Notes: generated by a model from the sequence alone, not told the origin. A DNA stretch of 64,000 nucleotides from Chloroflexota bacterium (GCA_016191845.1 JACPVF010000012.1:248001-312000); one strand, 5' to 3'; shown: positions 1 through 9,504, numbered from the stretch's first letter. Made by a program: numbers and translations.

Positions 1-1
1 G

Positions 2-1090
2 CCCGAATACGAAGGCCAGATCAACCTCATCTACGTTGATCCGCCTTTCTTCACCAATCGCAAATATCCCGCTCGCATCGGGCGCGGCGAGGACTCACGT
101 AAACCGCAGGATTGGCAACTGACCGATGGCTACCACGATCACTGGGAGAGTCTCGACGAGTACCTGCAATTCCTCTACGAACGTCTTGCCCTGATGACCC
201 GCCTGCTGACTCCAAATGGGACCATTTACCTGCACCTCGACTGGCATGCCGACGCCTATGCCCGTCTGCTGCTCGACGAATTGCTTGGCCCCGACAACCT
301 GCTCAACGAGATCATCTGGACTTACCACGGCCCTTCGCCCATCCGCCGCGCCTTTAACCGCAAGCACGATACTATTCTGGCCTACGTCAAGGGCGACGGC
401 TATACTTTCAACGCAGACGCCGTGCGTGAGCCGTACAATCCCAGCACGGTCAATACTTTTAAGTCTTCGCCCAAGGCGGGTTTTGGCAAAGTCCCTGACT
501 TGGAGCGCGGCAAAGTGCCCGAGGATTGGTGGTACTTCCCTGTGGTGGCACGTCTGCACAATGAGCGTACAGGATATCCCACCCAGAAACCCGAAGCCAT
601 GTTGGAACGCATCATCCTGGCCTCGTCGAACCCTGGCGATCTCGTGGCTGATTTCTTCTGCGGATCAGGGACCACGCCCGCTGTCGCCGCCCGCTTGGGA
701 CGACGTTTCCTCGCCTCGGACGCTGCCTCGCATGCCATCCAGACGACCCGCAAACGGCTGACTGTTTCAGGGTCCGCCTTCTCGCTGGAGCGGGATTCCA
801 TTTCCCCTGCCGTATGGACAAAACCTCCCCGAACGAAGGTTCACATCACGCCGACTTCTGTTGCTTTGGAGACTCGCCTGCAACTGGACTCTTGGGAGGT
901 AGATCCCGATTGGGACGGGGAAACCTTCCGCAGCGTTGCCCAGGCTATTCGGTCCGCGCGCAGGGATGAGATTCCCTTCGAGTTGGGAATCAAAAGCGGA
1001 CGCAGGGTCTGCATCCGCTTGGTGACGGTCGAAGGAAAGAAGTATCAGCTAGACGTCCAGCCGATAGCCGACGCCGCGAATCGTCTTTAG
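2..1090 (+). CDS. Site-specific DNA methyltransferase, C-terminal part (5' end outside the window)
   Basis: The reading frame is open from base 2, so the start lies upstream of the window. The visible 362 residues begin just before the catalytic DPPF motif (INLIYVDPPF, visible residues about 8-17). The SAM-binding FCGSGT motif comes later, near residue 218. Motif IV before motif I is the order of beta-class N6-adenine or N4-cytosine methyltransferases, including type III Mod subunits. About 100 further residues follow the last motif and are of unknown role. No restriction subunit is visible downstream, so whether this is an orphan enzyme or part of a restriction system cannot be decided here. 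The 3' end overlaps the convergent regulator gene by 42 bases. Confidence 0.88.
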   Translation, partial: PEYEGQINLIYVDPPFFTNRKYPARIGRGEDSRKPQDWQLTDGYHDHWESLDEYLQFLYERLALMTRLLTPNGTIYLHLDWHADAYARLLLDELLGPDNLLNEIIWTYHGPSPIRRAFNRKHDTILAYVKGDGYTFNADAVREPYNPSTVNTFKSSPKAGFGKVPDLERGKVPEDWWYFPVVARLHNERTGYPTQKPEAMLERIILASSNPGDLVADFFCGSGTTPAVAARLGRRFLASDAASHAIQTTRKRLTVSGSAFSLERDSISPAVWTKPPRTKVHITPTSVALETRLQLDSWEVDPDWDGETFRSVAQAIRSARRDEIPFELGIKSGRRVCIRLVTVEGKKYQLDVQPIADAANRL

Positions 1091-1708
1091 GAATTTCGGG
1101 TGAAGGGGGTCGAGTTCGATGGCGCGCCGCAGCCACGAAATGTGTACATCCAGCGTGCGCGTATCGCCCGTGTAATTGGTTTCCCACACACGTTTGAACA
1201 AAGACTCGCGCTCTACCACTTCGCCGTGATGCTCCATCAAAATTTGCAGGAGCGTGACCAGGCGTGGAGTGAGCTTGGTGCTTTTGCCCAGCGAGCGCAC
1301 GCGGCGCTGCTCGATATCCAAACGGACGGGACCGACATGCAGCACATTCTTGCCTTCACCGGGCAGCAATGGCTTGATGCGGTTGACAAGCTTCTGCACG
1401 GTGAATGGTAGCACCAACACCGAATCGGCGGCGTCCTTTTCCACACCATTCTCAGAGGCGAGAATTAAAATGATGGGCAACTTGGAATCTTTTTCACGCA
1501 GAGACTGACAAATACGCAGACCTGTGCTTCGCAGCGAAGCCGCATTGACGACAACCAGGCTTGGTGCGACTTCTTTCAAGCGTGCAACAGCCTGGCCGCC
1601 GTTTTGGGCGGTTTCTACTTCAAATCCCTTCTTCTGCAGGTCCGCCGCAAAAGAAGGGATTTCCGCATGTCTGCCTTCGATGACAAGTATTGTGGTTTTT
1701 TTGGTCAT
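1049..1708 (-). CDS. OmpR-type winged-helix regulator with degenerate receiver domain
   Basis: The 219-aa protein has an N-terminal receiver fold (about residues 5-117) and a C-terminal OmpR/PhoB winged helix (about 125-219, ending TIRGVGYRLDV). The receiver lacks the usual active site. The phospho-acceptor position reads VVVNAA (Asn55 instead of Asp), the acidic pair after strand 1 is reduced to EG, and the conserved Lys before Pro is Leu (VLPF). It is therefore probably not phosphorylated and may act as an atypical, constitutive or ligand-controlled DNA-binding protein. No histidine kinase is adjacent. A TATAAT on the minus strand (1767-1762) predicts a leader of about 47 nt; no good Shine-Dalgarno is seen. 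Confidence 0.85.
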   Translation of the reverse strand: MTKKTTILVIEGRHAEIPSFAADLQKKGFEVETAQNGGQAVARLKEVAPSLVVVNAASLRSTGLRICQSLREKDSKLPIILILASENGVEKDAADSVLVLPFTVQKLVNRIKPLLPGEGKNVLHVGPVRLDIEQRRVRSLGKSTKLTPRLVTLLQILMEHHGEVVERESLFKRVWETNYTGDTRTLDVHISWLRRAIELDPLHPKFLKTIRGVGYRLDV

Positions 1709-1858
1709 GATCCGAGAGATGATTGCTTTGCAACAAGCCTTTATTTTTTTAAGGTTTTGGTATTATACACTAGAATTCGGTGATTTGTTTTCATACTACA
1801 GTACTGGGTGTTTTTAAGGTTGGCGCTGGGTGGGTTTTCGATATAATGTTATTTTTGC

Positions 1859-1887
1859 TTGACGTGCCTCCCTGCTTATGGTATTAT
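1859..1887 (+). promoter_or_regulatory. Promoter of tRNA-fMet
   Basis: TTGACG (1859-1864), a 17-bp spacer and TATTAT (1882-1887) put the transcription start near 1894, about 13 nt before the mature tRNA 5' end. This is a near-consensus housekeeping sigma promoter. Confidence 0.7.
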
Positions 1888-1906
1888 CCGCGGGCTGGAA
1901 AACCGA

Positions 1907-1978
1907 TGCGGGGTAGAGCAGAGGCAGCTCGTCGGGCTCATAACCCGGAGGTCGCAGGTTCGAGTCCTGCCCCCGCTA
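1907..1978 (+). tRNA. Initiator tRNA-fMet (CAT)
   Basis: A full cloverleaf can be drawn: acceptor 1907-1913/1971-1977, D stem GAGC/GCTC, anticodon stem TCGGG/CCCGG with loop CTCATAA (anticodon CAT at 1939-1941), T stem GCAGG/CCTGC with loop TTCGAGT, and discriminator A1978. Three features mark it as an initiator: an unpaired 1-72 position (T-T), three G-C pairs at the base of the anticodon stem, and an A11-T24 pair in the D stem. CCA is not encoded and must be added after transcription. A perfect hairpin terminator follows directly. Confidence 0.95.
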
Positions 1979-1980
1979 CT

Positions 1981-2026
1981 CTGAAAAAGATGCACCCAAT
2001 TTTGGGTGCATCTTTTTCAGTATTTT
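1981..2026 (+). terminator. Bidirectional terminator after tRNA-fMet
   Basis: A long perfect inverted repeat (1981-2020) starts with CTGAAAAAGATGCACCCAA and ends with its complement. A and T runs lie within the arms, so it can stop transcription from the tRNA on the + strand and from the VKOR-family gene on the - strand. Confidence 0.85.
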
Positions 2027-2041
2027 GTTACAAGAGGAATG

Positions 2042-3064
2042 TCAATCTTCTTGGTCGGTTGCAAAGACTCGCAGAGCGGGTGGTAACCCAAGCAGCAGCA
2101 GGAGGGTGGATATCACGGCAGAGGACAAACACCAGATGCATACGGCATGGATGACAAACGGTTCAAGATAGGTCAAATAGGAGGAAAAGGTTACAGCAAA
2201 GAAGGCCATACCAAAAAAGGCTACTGCCGCAGGTTGTCCCCACTTTGAGAGGAAACGACGAATCAGCCAGGCAGCCAACAGGCCGAAGTAGCCCAACAAA
2301 CCAAAGATTCCCATTGGCAGGATGCCGAATATCCTGGCATAGCTACTTTGCTGAACCGTTTCACAGTTCCCAATGGGGCCGCAGATGGGCGTGACAGGCT
2401 GAGTCTCAATATAAGTCAGGTAGCCAGCCACACCGATGCCGATCATGATGAACAACGGGATCAACCAATCGGTCCAGGCAGGCAGAGAGTAGGTACGGCC
2501 CATCGTAAAAGCGACCAGACTGTAGATCAGGGCAAGCACCATGAGGATCAGGATTCCAATCGCCAGGGAGAAGCCATCATTCTTCGGCTGGGTGGGAGCG
2601 GTATCCATGAGTTTGGGAGCGGTCTGTGCGGGAGCCGACCCTGTCGGTAGGAATTCCCGTAGAGAGGGATCTGTAGGCCAGTCCACACCGCCCTGGGCAA
2701 GGTGGCTTTCGATCAGCGCGGGGAGTTGGTCACGCACTTGATCGGAGCCAGCCAGCGCCTGGTCGCCGATGACAACCAGTGGGACCCCCGTTTGCTCCTT
2801 GGTCAGACCGTAGGCAGCACCCACATCGTAAAGCGTCTGGATGTCATCGACGTTGACCACTTCGATGGTCAAGAGCTCAAGTTGCGTACCATATTTCTCG
2901 CGCAGCGGCGGGATGGTCTGGGTGAGGGTTTCTTCACAATGGGGACAGCCCGCCTGCCAGAACAATACTGCGCGGACAACGGGTTGCGCATCCTGCGCAT
3001 GGACGGTGGTGGGGAACAGACACGTTATAAGGATACACAAGAGGAGGAGACTTTTTCGTTTCAT
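2042..3064 (-). CDS. Thioredoxin-like / vitamin K epoxide reductase (VKOR) fusion, exported
   Basis: The 340-aa protein starts with a signal peptide (MKRKSLLLLCILITCLFPTT), which is why 3064 is chosen over the upstream ATG at 3106. A thioredoxin-like segment with CPHC (about residues 40-43) follows. After that comes a four-to-five-helix VKOR membrane domain with an outer cysteine pair (CGPIGNC, about 230-237) and the quinone-reducing CIWC (309-312). VKOR proteins make disulfides by passing electrons from a thioredoxin-like partner to quinone, outside the membrane. In most bacterial fusions the thioredoxin domain follows the VKOR domain; here it precedes it. The gene is monocistronic and ends at the terminator shared with the tRNA. 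Confidence 0.85.
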   Translation of the reverse strand: MKRKSLLLLCILITCLFPTTVHAQDAQPVVRAVLFWQAGCPHCEETLTQTIPPLREKYGTQLELLTIEVVNVDDIQTLYDVGAAYGLTKEQTGVPLVVIGDQALAGSDQVRDQLPALIESHLAQGGVDWPTDPSLREFLPTGSAPAQTAPKLMDTAPTQPKNDGFSLAIGILILMVLALIYSLVAFTMGRTYSLPAWTDWLIPLFIMIGIGVAGYLTYIETQPVTPICGPIGNCETVQQSSYARIFGILPMGIFGLLGYFGLLAAWLIRRFLSKWGQPAAVAFFGMAFFAVTFSSYLTYLEPFVIHAVCIWCLSSAVISTLLLLLGLPPALRVFATDQED

Positions 3065-3286
3065 TGTTTGCACCGTGGGGTCGAAAGTTATCGTTTTAAT
3101 TTCCATTCCATAGACTTGAAGATATTGTAAAGCGCAAAGATTAATTTAATATGTAATATTTTTCACAAATTTTAAGGCCGAAATTCCCAGGAGAGTGGAA
3201 CTGCTTTTTGTACACAGCCGTCTATATGCTGGTAATTTTGAAGGTCTGATCCTCAAGTCGACACTGGCTGTGGCCGGGAGGTTGGA

Positions 3287-6200
3287 ATGAAACGAATAAA
3301 GTATGTGCTCTTCTATCTTTTTCTGTTACTTTTGATCAGTTGCCAGCCGTTGGAACCTGCCAAACTGACAGTAGACGTTATCCCAACGGGTCCGCAAGTG
3401 GTGGACCAATCGCCATTTCCGAGCGAGCGTCTGGTGCTCGAGCCTACACTCATGGTCCGCTTTGACCGCAAGATGGACAGGGCCAGCGTCGAGGCAGCCT
3501 GGACTCTGCGGGATGGGCAGGATCAGCCCGTCGCGGGGACCACTTCCTGGGCCGATGATTCCACCTTCCAGTTCAAGCCCAAATCTAAACTCCAGCCTGG
3601 TTCCGCTTTCACGGGCGTCTTCTCTGCCTCAGCCACCTCCGCCAACGGCACACCGTTGACGGAGGAACTGCGCTTCAATTACATGACCGTCGATGCGCTG
3701 TCGGTCAGCCAGGTCTTCCCTGGCGATGGCGCCAAGGACATCGCGCCTGATACGGCCATCACAATCATTTTCAACAAGCCTGTGGTGCCTGTATCTATCA
3801 TGGAGGAACGTGAGAACCAGCCCCACCCCATCACGATCTATCCTGCGATCAGCGGCACAGGCGAGTGGGTCAATTCGTCGGTGTACGTCTTCCAGCCTGA
3901 GAAACCGCTGACCTCGCAAACCCAATACAAGGTCAACTTGCGCAAGGGACTGGTCGACGTGACAGGCAGCGAGCTAAGCGACTCGTATTCCTGGACCTTT
4001 TCCACCACGCCACCCAAGATCCTGCACTATTCGCTGGTCAATGGCGAGCGGAATCCAACTGAGTTGGTGAAATACGTGCGCCTCGACCAGGCTTTCGAGA
4101 TCGAGTTTGCCCAGCCGATGAATGAGGAAAGTGTCGCCGAGTCCTTGAGCCTGGTCAACCGTGAGATGAAAACCACCATCCCCCTGGACCTGACCTGGAA
4201 CGAGAAGGGCACGCTGGTCACGATCAAGCCGCACGAGGCGATGAAGATCGCCAGCTTCTACGATCTGGTTCTGACCGACTCGGCGCGCGCCGCGGACAGC
4301 GGGACGCTGGCACAGGGCCTGACCCTGAAGATCTCCACCGTACCTTTGCCGCAGATCCTTGGAACCGATCCACAAGCCGATAGCAAAGCCAGCCGCTATT
4401 CTTCGCGTGTGACGATCAACTTCGCTTCGCCCATGGACATCAAGAGTTTTGAAGGCAAGATCCAGATCTCGCCTGAGGTGAAAGACTTTAAGCTGTATTA
4501 TGACGACTACAGTTGGTGGTCGATGACGCTGGATGGCTTCATGCCATCCACGGAGTATGTGGTGCGCATCCTGCCTGGTATGCGGGACATCTACGGCAAC
4601 GAGATCAAAACGGAATACGCCTTCAGCTTTACCACGGGGTCGCGTGACCCTTCGGCCTACATGCTCCTGCCGTATGATACGCTGGTCTATCGTGAACAGG
4701 GCAAGCAGGAGATGTACTTCCAATACATCAATGCCAAAAACGTCAATATTTCTGTTTATCAATTGTCGCCTGAAGAGTTCACTCGCTATCAGGGAGATAA
4801 CAGTTCATCACCTGTATTTTTCGACCCTGCGAGTCGGTCTCCTATTTTGACCTGGACGCCCGACTCTGAGATCGAACTGGATGCCATCCGCCGTGTGCGC
4901 ATCGACTTTGCCGAGCTGGGCGGTCCGCTCAAGGCGGGCTATTACCTGATCGGCTTGCAGGCCGATCCGTTCACCCACGATGGCCATTTTCTGCAAGCCA
5001 ATGTCTTTGTGGTTGCCACCGACAACCTGACTTTCAAGACCACAGATACCGAGGCGCTGGCCTGGCTGGTGGACCTGGAAACGGGCGAACCCGTCAGCAA
5101 CGTGCCTGTCAGTGTGTATGACCGGTATTGGAACAAGCTCAAAACGGTTAACACCAGTAAGGACGGTCTCGCTTACTTTGCCAATGTCAACAATCCGGTC
5201 TATGTCCGCGCCGAGGGGAATGGACACCTGGCCTACGCCACGCGCTACTGGGGCAGCGGCGTATCCTTCGGAGAATTCGGCGTGTGGACGGCCTATTATG
5301 GTGACGTCTCTGGGCCCTTTGCCTATGTCTACACCGATAGACCGCTCTATCGGCCTGGGCAGGAGGTCCTGTTCAAAGGCATCGTCCGCGAGCAGGATGA
5401 TCTGCGCTACAGCCTGACCGATCATTCCAAGGTCTATGTGAAGATCTTAAATAGCCAGGGTGAGGAAGTCTACAAAGACACGCTGAATATTTCCTCAGAC
5501 ATGGGCACCTTCGATGCAAAGTTCAACATTGCTAAGGATGCCATGGTCGGGACCTATGACATGTTCGTGGGCTACGATTTTACGAACCCGTTTGCCAGCG
5601 TTTCCTTCCGCGTGGCAGAATATCGCAAGCCCGAATTCGAGGTCAATGCCAGCGCTGCCTCGGCAGATGTGTTGGCGGGCGACCCAATTACCTTCAATCT
5701 TGATGCAGCCTATTACTCAGGTGGAAACCTGAGCAATGCGAACGCGGATTGGTTCACCGAGGCTTCGTCGTACAGTTTCATCCCCGTGGAGGATTATGCC
5801 AACTTCAGCTTCAGCGACTTAAATTTTGACTGGTACCGTTACAATGCCAGTCAACCCTCAGGCGGGACTCTGAACGAAGGCACAGGCCAGACCGATGCGC
5901 AGGGTCACTTCAGCGTGCAGCAGCCTTCGAGCCTGGGCGAGGACAATATCAGCAGACGCGTCACGTTCAACGCCAACATCACGGATGTGGCGGGCAACCT
6001 GGTGAGCGGCAGCACCAGCGTGGTGGTGCATCAGAGCAAGGTGTATGCGGGCATCCGTCCGATGCAGTATCTGGGGACGCAGGGCGAGCCGCAGAGTTTT
6101 GAAGTGGTTGCGCTGGACTGGAACTCCGTCCCGCAGGCGGGAGCCACCGTCCGCGTGGAGATGCTCAAGCAGGAGTGGTTCAGCGTCCAGAAGCAGGGCA

Positions 6201-9181
6201 AGGACGGCAGATTGTCGTGGGAGACCTCGATGAAGGAAACGCCTGTCGAAACGAAGTCAGCCGTCGTCGTGGACGAGAAGGGGCTGGCACAGGTCCAGTT
6301 CACGCCGCCGACGGGCGGCATCTACAAGGTCATGGTCACGGTCGACGATGGCGCGGGTCACACGCACAAGGCGTCCACGCGCATCTGGGTGGCGGGCAAG
6401 GACTTCGTCCCGTGGCGCGAGACCAATGACCGCTCCTTCGACCTGGTGGCCGACAAAGCCGAATATGCGCCTGGCGATACCGCCAAGATCCTGATCGCCT
6501 CGCCCTTCGAGCAGGAAGTGTACGCGCTGGTCAGCTATGAGCGCGGACACGTCTACGAGCGCGAAGTGGTCTTGCTCAAAGGCAACAGCACGATTTATGA
6601 ATTACCCATTACCAAGGATATGGCCCCTGGTGTGTACTTGTCTGTGACCGTCATTCGCGGCGCGCAGCAGGGTGGCCTCGACTTCAAGATGGGCGTGACC
6701 CAGTTCAAGGTCAACACCAGCCAGCAGGAATTGAACGTGACCGTGACGCCCGATCAAAAAACGGCTGGACCTGGCGACACGTTGACCTATACCGTGCAGA
6801 CCAAGGATGCCTCGGGCAAACCTGTCGCGGCGGAAGTGTCGCTGGCGCTGGTCGATAAATCGGTACTGGCGCTGGCTCCGTCGAACACGCAGCCTATCCT
6901 GTCTGCGTTCTATCCGCAGCGCGCACTGAGTGTACAGACCTCGGTCGGCATCGTGCAGAACGCCGAGGATTTCAACGCCAATTACGAAGGCACCGAGACC
7001 GATGGCCAATCCAGCGGCAGTGGCGGAGGCGGCAAGGGCGCAGGCGACCTGGGCGTGATCGACGTGCGCCAGAACTTCAAGGACACGGCTTACTTCCGCG
7101 CCGTGGTGCAGACCGACGAGAGTGGCACGGCGACCGTCAGTGTGACCCTGCCCGACAACCTGACCACCTGGCGCATGGATGCGCGCGCCGTGACCGCCGA
7201 CTCGCGCGTGGGCCAGTCGACCAGTGAACTGGTTTCGACCAAGCCTGTCTTCATTCAAATTCAGGCGCCGCGTTTCTTCGTGGTCAACGATGCCGCGCAA
7301 CTGGGCGCGACCGTCCACAACAACACGGATGTGGCGATGCAGGTCACCGTCTCTCTTGACGCCAGGGGCGTGACGATGAAATCGGAAGCTGTGCACGTGG
7401 TGGACGTGCCCGCGCGTGGACAGGTCTATGTCACCTGGGATGTGGAGGTCAAGCCCGACTCGACACGCGTGGACCTGTTGGCCAGCGCCTCAGGCGGCGG
7501 TTACGAAGACCGCACCCAGCCGACGCTGGGCACGCTGGATGGCAACGGCATCCCAGTCTATGCTTATCGTGTGAGCGAAACGGTCGGTACCTCGGGCATC
7601 CTCACCACTGCCAATTCGGCCAGCGAAGCGTTTGTCCTGCCCACCTCGATGAAAGGCCAGGATGCGACATTAATGCTGGAAGTCTCGCCCTCGCTGGCTG
7701 CTTCCATGACCGACGATCTGACCTACCTCAAAGATTATCCGTACCTGTGCATGGAGCAGACCGTCTCGCGCTTCCTGCCCAACGTGCTCTCGACGCACGT
7801 GCTCAAGATGGCGGGGATCGAGAGTCCGCTCTCGAAGGATTTGGATGCCAACGTCGGCACGGCCTTGCAGCGCATCTATGCCAAACAAAACTCGGATGGC
7901 GGCTGGGGTTGGTGGAACATGGAGAGTCATCCGCTGACCTCGGCTTATATTGTCCTGGGATTGGTCGAAGCGCGCGATGCAGGATACACCGTTTCAGAGA
8001 GTGTCATTTCGCGCGGCATCAGCTATCTCCAATCTCGACTGCCGCAGTTGCACGTCAACTCTAGCACGAGCGATTACAACCGTCAGACCTTTATGTTGTT
8101 TGTGCTGGCACGTGCGGATCATGCCCATGAGAACCAGATGAACTTCGTGTTCGAGCATCGTGAGAAGTTGAGCGTCTACGCTCAGGCTTATCTGGCGCAC
8201 GCCATGTTCCTGGCGGATCCGAAAGACGAGCGCATCACGACCCTGCTGGCCGACATCAACGGCACGGCCATCGTCTCCTCGACAGGTACGCACTGGCAGG
8301 AGAAGACCACCGACTACTGGAACTGGAACACCGACAAGCGTACGACTGCCATCGTTCTCAACATGCTGACCGACGTGGACCCGAAGAATCCGCTGACGGC
8401 CAATGCCGTGCGCTGGGTGATGTCCAACCGAAAGGGCGGCCGCTTCGACTCGACCCAGGAAACAGCCTGGACCCTGATGGCGCTGACCAACTGGTTGAAG
8501 GTCACAGGCGAGTTGCAGAGCAGCTATCAATATGCCATTGGCCTGAACGGCGACCTGCTTCAGCAAGGCGAAGTGACGAAGGACAACCTCTCCGACCCGA
8601 TCGTGGTGAAGAAGGCTTTGCTCGATGAGGTTAACACGCTGGTCGTCTCGCGCGACAGCGGTAAGGGCAATCTGTACTACAGTGCCTATCTGGATGTTTC
8701 GCTGCCCGTGGACCAGGTCAATGCGTATGACCACGGCATCGCGGTTTCGCGTCAGTATTACGCTGTGGATGACCTCGACACGCCCATCACCGAGATCCAG
8801 CGCGGGGAACTGGTGCAGGTGCGCGTGACGATTGTGGTACCCGAGTCGCTGCATTACATGGTGGTGAACGATCCACTGCCCGCAGGCCTGGAAGGAGTTG
8901 ACTCGTCGTTGATGACCAGCGCCGAGGTGCCCACGTCTCTGACGCGCACGATGTTCAAACAGCGCGGCTGGGGTTGGTGGTACTTCGACTACATCGGCAT
9001 GCAGGATGAAAAAGTGGTGCTCTCTGCTGAATACCTGCCCGCAGGAACCTACGTCTTCAACTATCTGGCGCGGGCCAGCACGGCAGGAACATTCAACGTC
9101 ATCCCTGTCACGGCACAGGAGTTCTACTTCCCCGATGTGGCGGGCCGTGGAGATGGGAGCGTGTTTGTGGTGAAGCCGTAG
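3287..9181 (+). CDS. Alpha-2-macroglobulin family lipoprotein with thioester motif
   Basis: The 1964-aa protein begins with a lipoprotein signal (lipobox LISC, Cys19) and is preceded by GGGAGG five bases before ATG. Residues about 40-450 contain SbsA/Big_5-like Ig repeats (phrases such as VRFDRKMD and INFASPMDIKSF). The MG2 core starts near residue 680 (YTDRPLYRPGQEV). A Gly-rich bait-like loop lies near 1240. The A2M family segment follows near 1260-1310, then the thioester motif CMEQ (residues 1488-1491) in the alpha-toroid domain. Bacterial A2Ms are thought to trap proteases that attack the envelope and are often encoded beside PBP1C. A PBP1C-type gene is the next gene here, but convergent. 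The intact Cys and Gln suggest a working thioester. Confidence 0.93.
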   Translation: MKRIKYVLFYLFLLLLISCQPLEPAKLTVDVIPTGPQVVDQSPFPSERLVLEPTLMVRFDRKMDRASVEAAWTLRDGQDQPVAGTTSWADDSTFQFKPKSKLQPGSAFTGVFSASATSANGTPLTEELRFNYMTVDALSVSQVFPGDGAKDIAPDTAITIIFNKPVVPVSIMEERENQPHPITIYPAISGTGEWVNSSVYVFQPEKPLTSQTQYKVNLRKGLVDVTGSELSDSYSWTFSTTPPKILHYSLVNGERNPTELVKYVRLDQAFEIEFAQPMNEESVAESLSLVNREMKTTIPLDLTWNEKGTLVTIKPHEAMKIASFYDLVLTDSARAADSGTLAQGLTLKISTVPLPQILGTDPQADSKASRYSSRVTINFASPMDIKSFEGKIQISPEVKDFKLYYDDYSWWSMTLDGFMPSTEYVVRILPGMRDIYGNEIKTEYAFSFTTGSRDPSAYMLLPYDTLVYREQGKQEMYFQYINAKNVNISVYQLSPEEFTRYQGDNSSSPVFFDPASRSPILTWTPDSEIELDAIRRVRIDFAELGGPLKAGYYLIGLQADPFTHDGHFLQANVFVVATDNLTFKTTDTEALAWLVDLETGEPVSNVPVSVYDRYWNKLKTVNTSKDGLAYFANVNNPVYVRAEGNGHLAYATRYWGSGVSFGEFGVWTAYYGDVSGPFAYVYTDRPLYRPGQEVLFKGIVREQDDLRYSLTDHSKVYVKILNSQGEEVYKDTLNISSDMGTFDAKFNIAKDAMVGTYDMFVGYDFTNPFASVSFRVAEYRKPEFEVNASAASADVLAGDPITFNLDAAYYSGGNLSNANADWFTEASSYSFIPVEDYANFSFSDLNFDWYRYNASQPSGGTLNEGTGQTDAQGHFSVQQPSSLGEDNISRRVTFNANITDVAGNLVSGSTSVVVHQSKVYAGIRPMQYLGTQGEPQSFEVVALDWNSVPQAGATVRVEMLKQEWFSVQKQGKDGRLSWETSMKETPVETKSAVVVDEKGLAQVQFTPPTGGIYKVMVTVDDGAGHTHKASTRIWVAGKDFVPWRETNDRSFDLVADKAEYAPGDTAKILIASPFEQEVYALVSYERGHVYEREVVLLKGNSTIYELPITKDMAPGVYLSVTVIRGAQQGGLDFKMGVTQFKVNTSQQELNVTVTPDQKTAGPGDTLTYTVQTKDASGKPVAAEVSLALVDKSVLALAPSNTQPILSAFYPQRALSVQTSVGIVQNAEDFNANYEGTETDGQSSGSGGGGKGAGDLGVIDVRQNFKDTAYFRAVVQTDESGTATVSVTLPDNLTTWRMDARAVTADSRVGQSTSELVSTKPVFIQIQAPRFFVVNDAAQLGATVHNNTDVAMQVTVSLDARGVTMKSEAVHVVDVPARGQVYVTWDVEVKPDSTRVDLLASASGGGYEDRTQPTLGTLDGNGIPVYAYRVSETVGTSGILTTANSASEAFVLPTSMKGQDATLMLEVSPSLAASMTDDLTYLKDYPYLCMEQTVSRFLPNVLSTHVLKMAGIESPLSKDLDANVGTALQRIYAKQNSDGGWGWWNMESHPLTSAYIVLGLVEARDAGYTVSESVISRGISYLQSRLPQLHVNSSTSDYNRQTFMLFVLARADHAHENQMNFVFEHREKLSVYAQAYLAHAMFLADPKDERITTLLADINGTAIVSSTGTHWQEKTTDYWNWNTDKRTTAIVLNMLTDVDPKNPLTANAVRWVMSNRKGGRFDSTQETAWTLMALTNWLKVTGELQSSYQYAIGLNGDLLQQGEVTKDNLSDPIVVKKALLDEVNTLVVSRDSGKGNLYYSAYLDVSLPVDQVNAYDHGIAVSRQYYAVDDLDTPITEIQRGELVQVRVTIVVPESLHYMVVNDPLPAGLEGVDSSLMTSAEVPTSLTRTMFKQRGWGWWYFDYIGMQDEKVVLSAEYLPAGTYVFNYLARASTAGTFNVIPVTAQEFYFPDVAGRGDGSVFVVKP

Positions 9182-9223
9182 GGGAGAGAACAATGAGCAG
9201 TGAGTAGTTAACAATGAGCAATG

Positions 9224-9244
9224 GGGCGGGATTTTATCCCGCTC
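9224..9244 (+). terminator. Hairpin after the A2M gene
   Basis: GCGGGAT-TTTA-ATCCCGC-type stem (arms 9226-9232 and 9236-9242) 45 bases after the A2M stop codon. The T tract behind it is weak, so it may be an RNA 3'-end stabiliser rather than a strong terminator. Confidence 0.45.
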
Positions 9245-9336
9245 CACTGACTTTTATCGCTGATGGGGGCGATTGTAAGGCGCAAAATTCAACCTGAACG
9301 GCGCAAACATTTAGGTTTAAGCCATTAAACTTTAAA

Positions 9337-9504
9337 TACGGAGCAGCGTATTCAAACTACGGAGATATATATTCAAAATACGGAGGTCCGTATTTAAAAG
9401 ACGGAGCTTCGTATTCAAAAGACGGAAATCCATATTCAAACTACGAAGCAGCATATTCCAATTACGGAGGCCCATATTTAAACTACGGAGATCCATAACA
9501 AAAG
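9337..9504. repeat. Eight tandem 21-bp repeats
   Basis: Eight units of exactly 21 bp begin at 9337, 9358, 9379, 9400, 9421, 9442, 9463 and 9484. The pattern is TACGGAG, five variable bases, TATTCAAA and one more base. Several units contain an internal dyad (for example TACGG-AGGT-CCGTA in the third). The copies are imperfect, so this is an aged or selected array. There are no spacers, so it is not CRISPR. Confidence 0.9.

Noticed and set aside
1780-2154. 124-codon + strand ORF across the tRNA
   Set aside because: It runs through tRNA-fMet, its terminator and the end of the VKOR gene; the tRNA explains the sequence.
7994-9247. 417-codon antisense ORF inside the A2M gene
   Set aside because: The opposite frame has clear domains and motifs. 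Long antisense frames are expected in G+C-rich genes; similar shadows lie opposite aminotransferase, ahcY, ftsK, tyrS and glutaredoxin-DUF2085 genes.
9337-9504. CRISPR array
   Set aside because: Units are 21 bp and directly adjacent, with no unique spacers and no cas genes nearby.
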